From: Gnetum montanum
Taxonomy: Eukaryota > Streptophyta > Gnetopsida > Gnetales > Gnetaceae
Direction: 5' to 3'
DNA: 63,005 bases
Assembly (NCBI GenBank): GCA_015680685.1
Contig: MNCI01037548.1
Coordinates: 50,460-113,464, forward strand
In this document: positions 11,345-22,625 of the stretch, one piece after another
Numbering within the stretch: the first letter of the stretch is position 1
How the letters are laid out: each line of letters starts with the position of its first letter
Notes under the pieces: model-generated
The model's database searches: none
The model's input: only the letters and a program-made list of their open reading frames with translations
What the model was told of the DNA's origin: nothing
Position numbers and translations under genes: made by a program

Positions 11345-12626
11345 CTATGGTGGGTAAATAGTTGGAAGATGCAAAAGGTCTTTCTTCATATCATCAAAGG
11401 CTTGTTGGCACTGTGGTGTCCATTCAAAGTTAACCCCTTTCTTCAATAGATGTTGCATAGGGTGTAACTTGTCAGTCAATTTTGCTATAAACCTTTCGAT
11501 GAACTGTACCCTACCTTGTAACCCACACAATTCCTTAAGATTTGTAGGTGGTACCAGGTTAACGATGGCCTTGACTTTGTCAAGGTCCACTCGTATTCTA
11601 GCCTCCGACACTACAAACCCTAGCATGCATCTGGTTCTCACCCTGAAGACACACTTTTTAGGATTGAGGCATAAATCGTGCATTTGGCAACACTTAAGGA
11701 CTACACCTAGATCGTTGGGATGATCAATAGCTTCTTTAGATTTCACGGCTATATCATCCATGTAGTCGTTCAGCATTTCTAAGATGTAGTCGCTAAAGAT
11801 GTAAGTCAGGGCTCGTTGGTAAGTTGCTCCGGCATTCTTGAGCCCAAAAGGCATCATAGTGTAACAAAAGGTACCCCATGGGGTCATGAAGGTTGTTATT
11901 AACTAATGCTCTGGGTTAATGTGAATTTGGTTATAGCCAGAGAAACCATCCATGAAGGATAACTGAGCATGACCAGCTGTAGTGTCAATGAGTTGATCAA
12001 TACCTCGGAAGTGGGAAATCGTCTTTGATCATTGCCTTGTTTAGATCGCAGAAGTCTACATAGATTCGTATTCCTCCTATTTTTTTAGAAACTACAATGA
12101 TGTTAGGCATCCATTATGAGTAATCAACTGCCTGGATGAAACTAGCCTGGTATAGTTTGGTTATTTCATCCTGTACGACTAGTACAATCTCTGGTTTCAC
12201 CTTGCGAACTTTTTGCTTAATTGCTTTCATGCACAGGTCTAAGACGATGTTATGCTGTATCAGCCTTGGATCTAAACCCAGCATGTCACTATATGACCAT
12301 GCGAAGACTTCAATGTTATCCTGCAGTACTTTGGCTACATCTTTATGCATTTGCAAATCCAGGAGGGAACTAAGTTTCAACATTTTTACCTCCCCCTTGG
12401 ATGTTGTCACAGGCGTTTCAATGAGTGGGTCCTCAATTATATCCCCAGCCTCTAAATCTAGGGCTTAGACCAAATGCTCAAGCTAGTCTGGGGATGCTTC
12501 TAAGGATGCTACGGTGCTAACTGTGGGTGACTCCCAGTCTATTAGCTCTGGGTTGAGTTGTCTCATGAGTTTGTCGTGTGGACTTGTTAAAGCTAAAGGT
12601 GAAGAGAGATCATGATGAATTTCCAT
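11345..12626 (-). pseudogene. Start of pol and reverse transcriptase of BA
   Basis: I place the start at the ATG at 12624-12626 because the same frame runs into the RT ORF (MEIHHDLSSPLALTS..., then MTTSKGEVKML at 12410). The RT motifs are VDFCDLNKAMIKDDFPLP, MDGFSGYNQIHI, TPWGTFCYTMMPFGLKNAGATYQ, the catalytic NDYMDDIAV at about 11755-11775, and LCGLQGRVQFIERFI. YMDD is intact. TAG and TAA stops occur near 12465-12485, 12115 and 11905. Pol thus starts a new ORF about 6.5 kb from protease, with the antisense gene between. Directly upstream is a splice-acceptor-like site. Confidence 0.9.
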
Positions 12627-12636
12627 TCTTGCTCAA

Positions 12637-12665
12637 CCTGCCAAAATGAGATGAAAGTCAAGTTA
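12637..12665 (-). promoter_or_regulatory. Possible 3' splice site before BA pol
   Basis: On the '-' strand the sequence reads CTTTCATCTCATTTTGGCAG and then GTTGAGCAAGAATGG, with the pol start codon about ten bases after the CAG. In Ogre elements an intron separates protease from RT. The position here fits that, and the pyrimidine stretch is moderate. I could not fix the donor, which should lie left of about 19.14 kb. Confidence 0.4.
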
Positions 12666-12764
12666 AGACATACCTATTTGTAGTAACTGTGTATAGTGAA
12701 AAATTGCAAAGTAGGAACTAAATGTGAGCGGTAGACATAAGTATAAAGTATGATATCAAGTCTA

Positions 12765-13350
12765 AAATTTTCTAGTTTAAGGTTGTGGTGGACCGTTAGG
12801 ACGTAGAAATGTAAAAGTGTGAAACTACTGATGTAAAAATGTGAAACAGCTAGTTTAATGTCATTATGAACTGCTAACGGGTTCGAGTGTTAGTTTAGAG
12901 GTCATTGTGAACCACTGGAATACGAAAGTTTGAAGGTGTTAGTTTAAGGTCTTTGGAGACTGCATAGATGTAAAAGTGCAAAACTGCTAGTATAAAGAAT
13001 GGAAAGTTGTTAATGTAAAAATGCAAAACTACTGATGTAACAATGTGAAACTGCTAGTTTAATGTCATTGTAGACTACCAACGAGTAAAAGGTTGAAACT
13101 ACTAGTTTAAGGTCTTTGCGGACCGTCAACGAGATTGAAACTATGCATTAGGATTGCTAGTTTAAGCTCTTTGTAGACCACTAACTAGTTTGAAACTATG
13201 TGTTAGGATTGCTAGTTTAAGGTCTTTGCGGACTGCTAACTAGTTTAAAACTACGTGTTAGGATTGCTAGTTTAAGGTCTTTGCGGACTACTAACTAGTT
13301 TGAAACTACGTGTTAAGATTGCTAGTTTAAGGTCTTTGCAGACTGCTAAC
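12765..13350. repeat. Hairpin-repeat array R3, between the antisense gene and BA pol
   Basis: On the '+' strand CTAGTTTAA-GGTC-TTTGCG-GACC units alternate with short spacers that contain ACTAGTTTGAAACTA. The last part is a regular 55-bp tandem with unit starts at 13156, 13211, 13266 and 13321. A few units have lost one arm (for example TGTC/GAAC). The array ends about 180 bp before the TATA box of the antisense gene. Confidence 0.85.
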
Positions 13351-13527
13351 AAGATATTTTTTGTGAAGGCAAACGGCTAGTTTGAAGCATGTTAAGACCT
13401 TTTGCTCGGGCCCACTTGCCTTAATGCGAACAGTGTTGCTATGCTGTGCCGAGCATGCTACACTCCATGGAATACTCCGCATTAAACGAGGAGAGAGAAT
13501 GACAAGTTTCCTTTTCACCATTGCAAC

Positions 13528-13535
13528 TATAAATG
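13528..13535 (+). promoter_or_regulatory. TATA box of the antisense gene
   Basis: GCAACTATAAATGGGG is a strong plant TATA box on the '+' strand, about 115 bp before the ATG at 13642. It faces away from array R3 and into the gene. No LTR lies nearby, so it looks like an internal promoter of BA directed against the pol strand. Confidence 0.5.
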
Positions 13536-14791
13536 GGGATTAACCCCAGGTAAACTCATCATTTTAACCGTAATAGCACAGAGCCCACATCTAAAGCATA
13601 GAGCGATTGGCTAATAGAGAACAAGGCATTTCGACGTAACAATGAAGAAAGAGTCAGTAAGCGAGACGATGGCTCCCAAGAAAGAACGCAAACACTTGGC
13701 ACTTGCCAAGGTTGAAAAAGTGAAGGAAACCTTATGGCATGTGTCACAGGCATGTGTCACGGTGCGAGAGGAGACATCGTTGGCCCAGTAGGTTGTTATG
13801 TCTTATCTATTTTTTTATGCCTCTGTTATTATTTTCTGCTTTCCTATTTTTTGCTTCTACGATTTTTGTTTAGCAATCCATGTTTTTTGTCATCGTGTTG
13901 TTGTCATTTTGGCCTTTACACCGTCACTGTTCCCGTTTCGACTGCGACAGATGTACAGATGCTACGCTAAAGTTTCATGCAAGGTTGCCAAGACCACCAT
14001 CACTACAACTATCATTACCACAGAGGCTTGGATGATTCGAGCCCTTGGCATACAAATAATGTAGCGTACGACCCTCAGGAGTGTTTGGCCATGTGCATGA
14101 TGTGATAGCGTAACACGTGTTTTGTTATGGCATGATGCTAATCATTGTGTCAAGAATAATATTTGTGTTTTGTTTTTGCTACGCTAAACTAATTTTTCTA
14201 CGCTATTGCCTTCATGTTTTTCTGCTATGCTATATGCATGAAGAGAATTGTGTTATGCTATTTGCCAAAATGCTAATTCTACTATGCTATACGTGAATTC
14301 CACTCGGACATGGTGCTGACATTCGCTATCGTGTTGTGCAAGGTAGCACTAAGGCAAATTTTGATTATCCTAGAAATCGTGGGGGTCTTGTGCTGCGTGA
14401 GTGAACCAGTGGCCAATGTTCCTCTGTGCCATGCACGTGTGGGACAACAGGTGGGCTAGTTCCAAGAGGGAGCGTAGGAGTTCCTGCAATTCCTCTTCCA
14501 ATGCTTTAGTGTGATCATTTGGTCACACCTAGTGGAGGAGGTAGTGGCTTCCATAACAGAAACCCTATTGCCTAGGGCAAATAAGGGTATTCTGAGATTT
14601 ATGGGGGATGGAGCAATTAGTAGTGGACATGGAGAAGGATCCAACCAACACCACAGAAATTTGAGGCATCTGGCCTAGATCTAGGAGATGCCCGAGTATA
14701 ATTGCTACCATTCCTACAACACTTTGTTTATTGCACGTCACATGGGAATGTGCTTCCAAAACCCACCAGGAATCATTTACAATGATGGCGG

Positions 14792-14873
14792 GTGAGTTTT
14801 GTAGCCATGTTCCACTACGCTATGCAATGTTTGCTACGCTAGCCGAATGTTAACAATGTGTTTCTATTACCAG
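14792..14873 (+). other. Intron of the antisense gene
   Basis: The donor GGCGG|GTGAGT and acceptor TTACCAG|GTATTT flank 82 bp. Splicing joins GIIYNDGG to YFINENG in one frame. The intron contains GCTACGC words like those in the LTR A/B palindromes. Confidence 0.65.
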
Positions 14874-16303
14874 GTATTTTATCAACGAGAATGGGCTTCA
14901 CGGCAATACAGATGTATTGGCCATAGCACAAATGGCGCTATGGGAGTTTTCTTCTACTAAGAATTTGCATGCAGGTGTGATAGGCCAGTGCAGGGGTGAG
15001 TACAAAACCTACCCAACTTGGTATTCCAAACTCTACGATAGATGCAAGGAGTCTGGTTGGTTGGATGAGGGATGGGCACCCTTTAAACCAATCACTGTTG
15101 AAGATGTCTTGGTTGATCTTCTGCCATTCCTGTCGTCGTTTAAACCTGGTAAGCTAAATAGTAATTTACTGCATGTTTGAGTGTCATTCCTACTTTTTCT
15201 GCTATTTATGCTTTGCCTAACTTGTTTCTTGGCCTTTTTTATTGTTTTGCTTTTTTGTGTTTTTTGTGTTTTTCCTGTAAACTACTATAAGGACGAAGAA
15301 GTCCCGAGAGGTTATGGTGATCACCTCTAGGAACCAAGAGGCTAACATCTACTTCAAGTATGGAGAAGTAGATGAGAGCCAACGCTGGATATGCAATGCA
15401 GCCTCAGAATCCCTGAACAAGCACCTTCAAGATGCTAGGCTCATGGATTTGTTCCTGGCCCCAAATCCAAGCATCCCTATCACTGAGATGCTCACCCTAG
15501 TAGATTCCTTCTTTGAAAAGGTAGACCTCTTCTACACACGTGTACATGTTGTGCGGGTGGTCCTTAAAATTAATGACCAGCTATTCGTGAACCTTTTCGG
15601 TGTCCCTGCTGATGGCATCCCTGTAGGGTCAAAAACCAAGAAATAGGTGAACTTTCAGAAGGAGGACATTGAGGAGTGGCTAGGGATTGCAAAAAAGTGA
15701 AAGGGGATCCCCATGGAGAAGGTCACGCTGAGAGCCACCAAAGAGGTTTACCCCATCTTCCGTGCTCATGACTTCCCCCAGTTGTTTTTCCAAGGAAAAA
15801 TTATTGCGATTGAACAAAACTGGGTGATGTGGGAGGTCATGGAAGAGGGGGCTTGCTACAACTAGGCTGGGCATATTTGTAAAGGCTTGCAAACTAAAGT
15901 GGTCACACTTCATAAGAAGTAGGAGTCTCGCTTCAATGTGCACTATGCCTTTTACATAGCCTACTTGCGACGTTTCGTAGAGTTTTTGGTAGTCTGGGAG
16001 AATGGATTTTGGGTTATGTGAGATCGTAACCAGATTTCAAAACCATGGATCTGCAAAATCCTCCAAACCACCCAAGCCCAAGATCCTCCAGAAGCTATGG
16101 GGAAGTCATTTTCTACAACAACGAGGGATCAGGTGGCCTACAACTCTCGTGGCCAAGACAGCGTGGGAGAGGCGCCCCCTACTACTACAAGTAGTGTATC
16201 ACAGGGGAAGCACCTCATCGCTGAGACAGTGGCCAATAAGTTACGACGAAAGAAGCCACATCTAGAAGAGGAGCCTCCTCATACGGTTGAGGAAGAGGCA
16301 TGA

Positions 16304-16500
16304 TCACTGCGGTTGAAGCTATGCAGGACATAGCCTCCCATCGATAAGTGCCTTTTTCTATGTTTGCCTCTTCGCCTTTTGATTAAATGCTTGCTATGCT
16401 GTGTTACGCTAAGCAACATACCATAGCATAGCACCTACTTTAAGCTAATCGTGGTTTAAACTACAATGCGAATATGGTTTTTTTTTTGCTACCAAAGGAA
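16304..16500 (+). other. Probable intron with an LTR-A-type palindrome
   Basis: Between the coding blocks ending TVEEEA (16303) and starting EEEGDEEVSAP (about 16500) lies a T-rich non-coding stretch. At 16390-16434 it has TTGCTATGCTG...ACGCTAAG and CATAGCATAGCACC, the same words as the LTR A/B palindromes. The acceptor may be the AAAG at about 16498. The exact borders are uncertain. Confidence 0.4.
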
Positions 16501-18106
16501 GAAGAAGGTGATGAAGAAGTGTCGGCCCCCACGATAGGGGTGAAAAATAAAGATGCAAGGGACCCAGTCATAGAGGAAAGGGCCCTGGTCAAGAGGGAAG
16601 GAGCTCCTGTCACTAAGGAAGGGGCTCTTTTCATCAAGGAAAATCCTCCTACTGATGAGGAGGTGATTTTTGGAGATGAGTAGGAGTCTCCTATGGATGA
16701 AGAGGATCCTGGTGCCTTCAAAAGAAAGGCACCAGCAAATAAAGAGGAAGCATGCATTGACCAAATAGGGACTTCTGTCGAAGGTTCCTCTATTGGACGT
16801 GGTTCAGCATCGAGGGAGCGGATGGGTGCTAAGGGTGCTACCATAATTTTGAGCTAGAAAGGAGGGGAACTGTAATTAGATGCTGATGAGTTTGACAATA
16901 TATTCGATGATATATCGATGGGTGATCCCCCCATTATCACCCCTAAGGGTTTACTGGGTAGGAGCCCTTACACTGTCATTTGTGTTACTCACAACCTTAT
17001 TGCATCCCATCTCAGTCATCTGATGCATTTGGTTGCATGATAGACACCACTATTAATGTTGCAGGACCTCCTCTCATTTGCCTGGAACCATGGGTCGAGA
17101 CCCCCGACAAGCTTATGTTCATGCAGGGGGTCGTCAATGACATGATTGGCCATCTCAGATAGGTCGATTCTAAAGTGGGTAATTAAAGTAGCTATGCTAA
17201 GCTCTTTGAGGTTGCTACACTAGACTTCTTGAGCTACTAGCTTTGCTACGCTAGTGTGACTAATGCACTTTTTGTGTGGTTATAGCCTCTCAACTCAAAT
17301 GGGACTCGAATCGAATGTTGTAAGTCAATGTCATGCCTACATTCCCACCTGAAGTGGCCAAGGCGCCTCATCACATATACAATGAGGCTAGCAAATGCAC
17401 ATTGCACTCGGCACGCTCCTTGTGGGAGTGTAGGCGCGTCAATGAGGTCTTATGCAAACGGGTCCAGAGGGCTGAGAAAGAGAAGGCTGAACTGAGCACC
17501 GAAGTGGGAGACCTCAAATCCAAGAATGAATTCCTCATGGCCCGTGATACTAATGATGGAAGTTGGCACACGGCTGTAATAGATTATGCTAGACATTGGA
17601 TAGTCATGCGGCACAATAACGAAGCCACCCAAGAGATAATAGAATAGCGGATGCAGATGGACTTGCTGGCTCAAAAGAACCAGCACTAGAAAGACTATAG
17701 CGCCAAAGTTTAAGAGTGGGAGTAGTACTAGAAAAACAATAAACACATGTATAAACTGGAACATGCCACCTACTGTAAACTATACCGAGATGCTTCAGTG
17801 AAGGTGTTTACCTATGAAGCATTCCTGAATGTCATTGGTGCTTCTGAAGCTTACAACAAGTTCATGGAGTAGGTAACAATCACTAAATCTCTTGAACAGG
17901 AAGTGGACCTTCCCACAGGTGTGACCGCTACTTCCTTCTTCTCTTCAGGACTGCCGAGATGGATGACTATCAAAAAGGAGAAAGCTTCTACAGACACTGA
18001 ACCAAGAGATAGACACTGGGTAAATATCATGAAGGAGGAGATCTGGCACCGCCTCGGGCTCAATTTGGATCACATACCCTTCGAGGTAGAAGCAGGGCCA
18101 TCTCAG

Positions 18107-18195
18107 GTTAGTCACTTTTTACTATGGAAAAGGATTATGCTCTATTCTATCCTTCATGTGTTGCTCTAACTAACTACTTTACTTTTACGATGCAG
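18107..18195 (+). other. Phase-0 intron of the antisense gene
   Basis: The donor CTCAG|GTTAGT and acceptor GATGCAG|ATTCC flank 89 bp rich in T. The exon before it ends on a codon border (EAGPSQ) and the next opens IPNEDVG in frame. This is the best single piece of evidence that the '+' strand gene was once transcribed and spliced. Confidence 0.75.
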
Positions 18196-18499
18196 ATTCC
18201 AAATGAAGATGTAGGACCTGTAGAGGGCGGAAATGAAGAGGCAAATGAAGGCAGAGTAGAGGAAGGTGATGCAGAAGGGAATGATGTAGGAGTAAATGAT
18301 GTAGGCGAAGGATGATGTGAGTGAAGATGGCCCATGATAGCATGGGATTTTTTGAAATTTTTAATTTTGAATTTTTTGTAAAACAAACATTGTTTGATGG
18401 AAAAGCTTTTAATGAAGGAAGTGAATCTTGAAAGAAATTTGGTCTTATGCTAGGTCATGCGTTATCTATGTGATCAGTTTTATGTTATGTTTTCATTTT

Positions 18500-19020
18500 T
18501 TTACGTTTTAGTTTTAGACCATTTTGGGCCATGGCTAGTCTTAGGCCATTTCGAGCCATGTGTAGTTTTAGGTCATTTCGGGCTATTGCTAGTTTTACGC
18601 CATTTCGAGCTGTATATAATTTTAGGCCATTTCGAGCCTTGGGGTAGTAGCATAGTTTTAGGCCATTTCAGGCCACTGCTAGTTTTAGGCCATTTCGAGC
18701 CTCAGTGTAGTAGCGTAGTTTTAGGCCATTTCAGGCCATCGAATGGTAGTGTAGTTTTAGGCCATTTCGGGCCATGGCGAATCGTAACGTAGTTTTAGGC
18801 CATTTCGGGCCATGGCGAATGGTAGCGTAGTTTTAGGCCATTTTGGGCCATGGCAAATGGTAACGTAGTTTTAGGCCATTTCAAGCCATGGCGAATGGTA
18901 GCATAGTTTTAGGCCATTTCAGGCCATCGAATGGTAGTGTAGTTTTAGGCCATTTTGGGCCATGGTGAATGGTAATGTAGTTTTAGGCCATTTCGGGCCA
19001 TCGCGAATGGTAAACAAATG
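18500..19020. repeat. Hairpin-repeat array R4, between the antisense gene and BA protease
   Basis: This is a tandem of 38-bp units, GTAGTTTTAGGCCATTTCGGGCCATGGCGAATG-like, with some shorter units at the left. GGCC and GGCC flank a six-base loop, for example 18760-18763 and 18770-18773. The loop is nearly always ATTTCG, ATTTTG or ATTTCA. It shares the AGTTTTA lead with R1 to R3 but has GGCC arms throughout. Confidence 0.9.
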
Positions 19021-19136
19021 ATACGCTAACAATTTAGAGAATAGCTAATTGGTACCTAGCGTAGATGGATGGATGCAAAACAAAAGGCGGTAAATGTACA
19101 AAGGATGCAAACTCGACAAGAAGTCATGAGGTTGCT

Positions 19137-20020
19137 ACACTATGTGTAACTGCTTCTTGACCCATCGTGGATTGGGTGAGGCATAAGGACGAGAAGCTTT
19201 ACTATGATCTTCGTCTACATCATTGTCCTCCACTTGGAAGGGCAACTCAGTCCACGCATTTTTCATTTTCTGAACCAGCATGCTAAGCCAACTCTCTTGC
19301 TAAATGGTTAGTGTCTACAGAGATAGGCACTTCATTCTTAGAGGTTATGACGTCTAAGCCCTATTCCATATCTATGTTGCTGATAGCTTGTGTTTTTACC
19401 TCGTCGCCATGGATTACCACTTCCCTACTTGCATAGGGTAGATGGATCTCCTGATGAATGAGCGAAGAGACAGCCCTAAGCTATGCTAACCATGACCTCC
19501 CTAGGATCAGGTTAAACCCAAGCATCTCTTCAACCACGATGAACGTTGCGTGTATGGGGAACTAGTCCCCTACCATGAAGTCAATGTGAACTGTGCCTTT
19601 CACCATGACCCGTGCCCCATTGAACGACTTTAAACATGACATTGTTGTGGGTCTAATTTGGTCAACCAAACCTAGCTTATCCACTATAGGGAAAGGGATG
19701 ACATTTGTAGTGGCCCCATCATCAACGTGTATCCTTCGGACCTTATGTTGTCCAACCCGGATTGTGATGAATAGGGGTGCTATAGTCACCTGACCCTTTT
19801 CAGGATCTTCCCTAATGGAATCATCGGAAAAAGTCAGTTGGGATGGATTTGGCTTTGTAGGCACATAAGGAAGCATCACTGAGTGTATCACTTCTTCCTC
19901 TGTTAGCATGCTCTCGTCAACCGGAATTACTATTAACATGCGGACCAAAGTCTCACGGTGTGCAGTAGATGTCATGATCAGGTCATACAAGCTCAGTGTA
20001 GTGTTTTTCTATTTTAGAGC
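19137..20020 (-). pseudogene. Aspartic protease and end of the gag-pro ORF of BA
   Basis: The '-' strand reads MYDLIMTSTAHRETLVRML, then the active-site motif RRIHVDDGATTNVIPF and, after a TAG at 19561, FNLILGRSWLA. These are the two halves of a retropepsin. The active site is D-D-G rather than the usual D-S/T-G, as in element CD. The frame appears to run on past the protease (LPFQVEDNDVDED, RPYASPNPRWVKKQLHIV) to about 19137, after one shift. The hairpin array R4 follows after about 120 bp. Confidence 0.85.
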
Positions 20021-21032
20021 TTGCTTGACCTAGGTGAGGGAACTCAAAAGGTCCTTGCCACTTTTTGGTTTACTGCCTTTCTCCTCTTCTATTCATCTCA
20101 AGAGACGAATTTCCTGAGGAGGGACGGTTTTGGATCTAGGTTCAGACCCTCTTTGGCGAGGTGGCGAAGAATGTTCACGCGTAGGAAGGTTATCTTTTGA
20201 AGACAACGATATAGATGTAGAGGGTGGGACATAGGCTTGGAAGTACCTAGGGTGGTACTTTCCTTTGACATCTCACCTATGAAGCACACTTCTTGTTTCC
20301 TTGGGCGAGAAGGCTGTGAAGCTGCCTTATGCAGGGTGGGGGCTGTTGGATGGTTTGGCCCCCTGATAACAAATGGAGCTAATGGTGTTAGTATACATAG
20401 TGGTGGTGTGATTTTGCTAATAGGTGGTGTAGGGGTGAATGCTCAGGGAGGGATTCTCAAGACGAAAGGTTGCTACGAAGTTTGATTAGCCGCTGGTTGC
20501 TACCGGTGTGCTACACTGAGGCACACGGACCACAAATGGCTGCTAAGGTGATCTAGGATTACTATCAACATTGATGGTGTTGATAATGTAATTGGCATTT
20601 TTGGCATTGAGAGGATCCATGTAAACATGCAAGGATTGATTCTCGAGATGTATTGGGTTACTTTCTTCTAGCACCAGTTTCCCTTGATCGATCATCCTTT
20701 GGATGTCATCTTTCAATGCCATGTAGTAATCTGTGTCATGGCCACACTATTGATGGTAGTCACAGAACCACTCTAGCTTGAAACCATAAGGAGGGGTTCC
20801 TAAGGAGTTTGCAGTACCACTGATGTTTCCTGGCTCCCTCCTCCGACATCTGCTTATGATGGATGTACCCTACCACCAGTAACTGCTTTAGAAGATTTGA
20901 AGGCTTGATGAGCATCGGGGTATACTTTGAGTGATCTTTATGCTCAAAGCTTGATTTAGGTGGTGTAGATGCTTCAGGTGTGGATGTAGAAGGTTGAGGT
21001 GTGTTGCCCTGTTTAGGCGCAGGGTTAGTTGT
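20021..21032 (-). pseudogene. C-terminal gag of BA, left of the CD insertion
   Basis: Gag binds element RNA and builds the particle. After removal of CD and one TSD, the '-' strand frame KKSATP (33701) continues here as TTNPAPKQGNTPQPSTSTP without a shift. Further on there is WFCDYHQ*CGHDTDYY followed by ALKDDIQRMIDQGKL, the C-x2-H...GH-D-T zinc-finger-like motif and following helix typical of Tat/Ogre gag. The region 20.02-20.69 kb is a degraded linker to the protease. Confidence 0.8.
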
Positions 21033-21037
21033 AGGTG
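21033..21037. other. Left target-site duplication of CD
   Basis: AGGTG here and AGGTG at 33696-33700 flank CD exactly at its TG...CA ends. It is a perfect 5-bp TSD, and removing one copy restores the frame of BA gag. Confidence 0.92.
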
Positions 21038-22608
21038 TGTACTAACCTAAATCGTCGGTGTAAGGATGGAAGGGAAAATAGACACCGAAAGATCGTTGGG
21101 TAGGCACAGCTGACCTTGCCTTCGCCTAAGGGCAAGCTGGAAAAGAGAATGAAGGTAGAGTGCCTTGGATGGTTTGCATGCAAATCAACCAAGGACTTCC
21201 CTGAGCGTAAGCTATAGCTAGCATTGGGGTTATCGTAAACGGTGTAAACGGAATGTAAACGGAATGCAAACAGCGACACAAAATGTAAACAGAGTGCAGA
21301 GCATAAACAGAGACTGAATTGTAAATTAAGTGTAAATAGAACTATATTGTAAAAAAAGCGTAAATATAGTAAACAATATAAATGGAAGGCAATAATGAAA
21401 CTGTATTGTATTGTTTAAACCAGAATGTGCACTGATCAAAGTGTAGCTGCGCATATGGATGGCAGGTCAAGCACTAAGCCCTAGGATGATGTCTAAAGTG
21501 TTTGAATGCTAGGAGTCAAGTGTGTCTGAGCATCCTAGGCTGCTAGTCAATACTTCCCAAACCACCAACCTTCAAAATTGCCGATCTTGTTTATGTGAAT
21601 TGATAGGGCATTTATAGGGCTGGACCGAGCTCGGGTGTGGAATTCTAGAATGGAATCAATGGTTAGGATTTAACAGGAAAACGGATCAAGCGACACATGT
21701 CCAATGGACAGTTGTGCATGAGTTGGATGTGTCAAACAATTGTGCACGAGTTGGATGTGTGTCGGAAAGCTACGTTCTTGACCAGGTACATTACATTTTA
21801 TAACTTGTGGATCATTCAGGCCCATGAAAGTACATTTAATTTAGACCGTGAGGGCCTGAAAAGACCACAAATAAAGAGTTACAATGAAATGAACAACAAG
21901 AGAAATTCGACCCCAACTCGCTTGACCATGGATCAACCACTCCAGGATGCCGAGATGTCGATTTGAGGTTGTTCGAGGCATCTCTATTTGACCAGGGCTT
22001 CCAACGTGAGTTGTCTAGGCTTCAATGTATCTTCAGCGTGCGTTTGAAGTGTTTTTGTGTGGAAATCATGCTACAGTCACACTGGGTAGTCATGCTTTGC
22101 GTGACCCCAGCGTGACCTAAGCATGAGTCATGATGGGCAGTCACACTAGGCGTGACCTCAGCATGACCCAAGAATGAGGTGGAAAAAATGCAATTTTTGA
22201 CATCAAATTTGGAATTTCTTGAAGTACAACTGCTGCATGTCTGTGTGTGATCTAGATCTGGAAATTTGAGCTTGAAAATGTCTAATTTGGAGCCAATTTT
22301 GAATAGGTCACGCTGGGCTTTGGGTAGGTCACGCTGTGGTCACGCTTGGCGTGACTTGCAGCATGACCTAAAAACTTGCAATTTTGATGCTGGACGCTGA
22401 ACACTAGAATTTTTGAACTTTGAGAAATTTTCTTCCACTTTTGATTTGATTTGACGCTACTTAGAGTTGTTCATGTTGAGGGTGAGCAAACTTCCTTGGG
22501 CAAGCTAGGTGTGAGCTCAATGCCTTAGCCAAATTTTTCCTTCTGAATGCTCGAAAGGACTTGAGTCATTTTCATTTTAAGTGCTAGGTTGAAATTAGTC
22601 GTGTTTCA
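21038..22608 (-). repeat. LTR D (3' LTR of CD)
   Basis: On the '-' strand it opens TGAAACACGACTAATTTC and ends GGTTAGTACA. It aligns throughout with LTR C (32171-33695). A TATA box, CTATAAATGCC on the '-' strand, lies at about 21609-21618. Palindromic GTCACGC/GCGTGAC words fill 22.06-22.37 kb. Confidence 0.93.
22060..22375. repeat. GTCACGC/GCGTGAC palindromes in LTR D
   Basis: GTCACGCT-GG-GCGTGACC-like words recur about eight times, often as short palindromes such as GGTCACGCTTGGCGTGACTT near 22338. LTR C has the same cluster at 33.17-33.46 kb. It is a different word from those of LTRs A/B and E/F, but likewise lies in U3. Confidence 0.8.
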
Positions 22609-22625
22609 TTGGCCCCTCTTTGTTG
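22609..22625 (-). other. Polypurine tract of CD
   Basis: On the '-' strand CAACAAAGAGGGGCCAA stands directly before LTR D, identical to the tract of element E. Confidence 0.85.

Larger units (their letters stand above)
13642..18315 (+). pseudogene. Multi-exon gene inside BA, antisense to gag-pol; function unknown
   Basis: I do not recognise the family. Exon 1 runs from ATG 13642 (MKKESVSETMAPKKERKHLA) to a GTAGGT donor at 13788. Further coding blocks lie at about 14440-14791, 14874-15148, 15310-16303, 16470-16860, 17330-18106 and 18196-18315. The middle holds a globular part (HSYNTLFIARHMGMCFQNPPG, LWEFSSTKNLHAG, then LFVNLFGVPADGIP). Then come an acidic stretch, a coiled-coil-like part (17.4-17.65 kb; RRVNEVLCKRVQRAEKEKAEL) and a very acidic C-terminus ending VGVNDVGEG. 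Two introns keep clean borders. Several TAG/TGA stops between 15.64 and 15.92 kb and in the coiled coil show decay. It lies between hairpin arrays R3 and R4. It could be a captured host gene or an element-specific accessory gene. Confidence 0.65.

Noticed and set aside
13642-18315. A normal host gene with introns.
   Set aside because: It lies between element hairpin arrays, shares LTR A/B words in its introns and has many stops. I keep it as an element-borne gene, although origin by capture is possible.
22609-22625. The polypurine tract before LTR D could mean D is the 5' LTR of BA, as gag lies to its left.
   Set aside because: D pairs with C by TSD and sequence, and BA gag rejoins in frame once C-D is removed; BA has its own LTR pair A/B.
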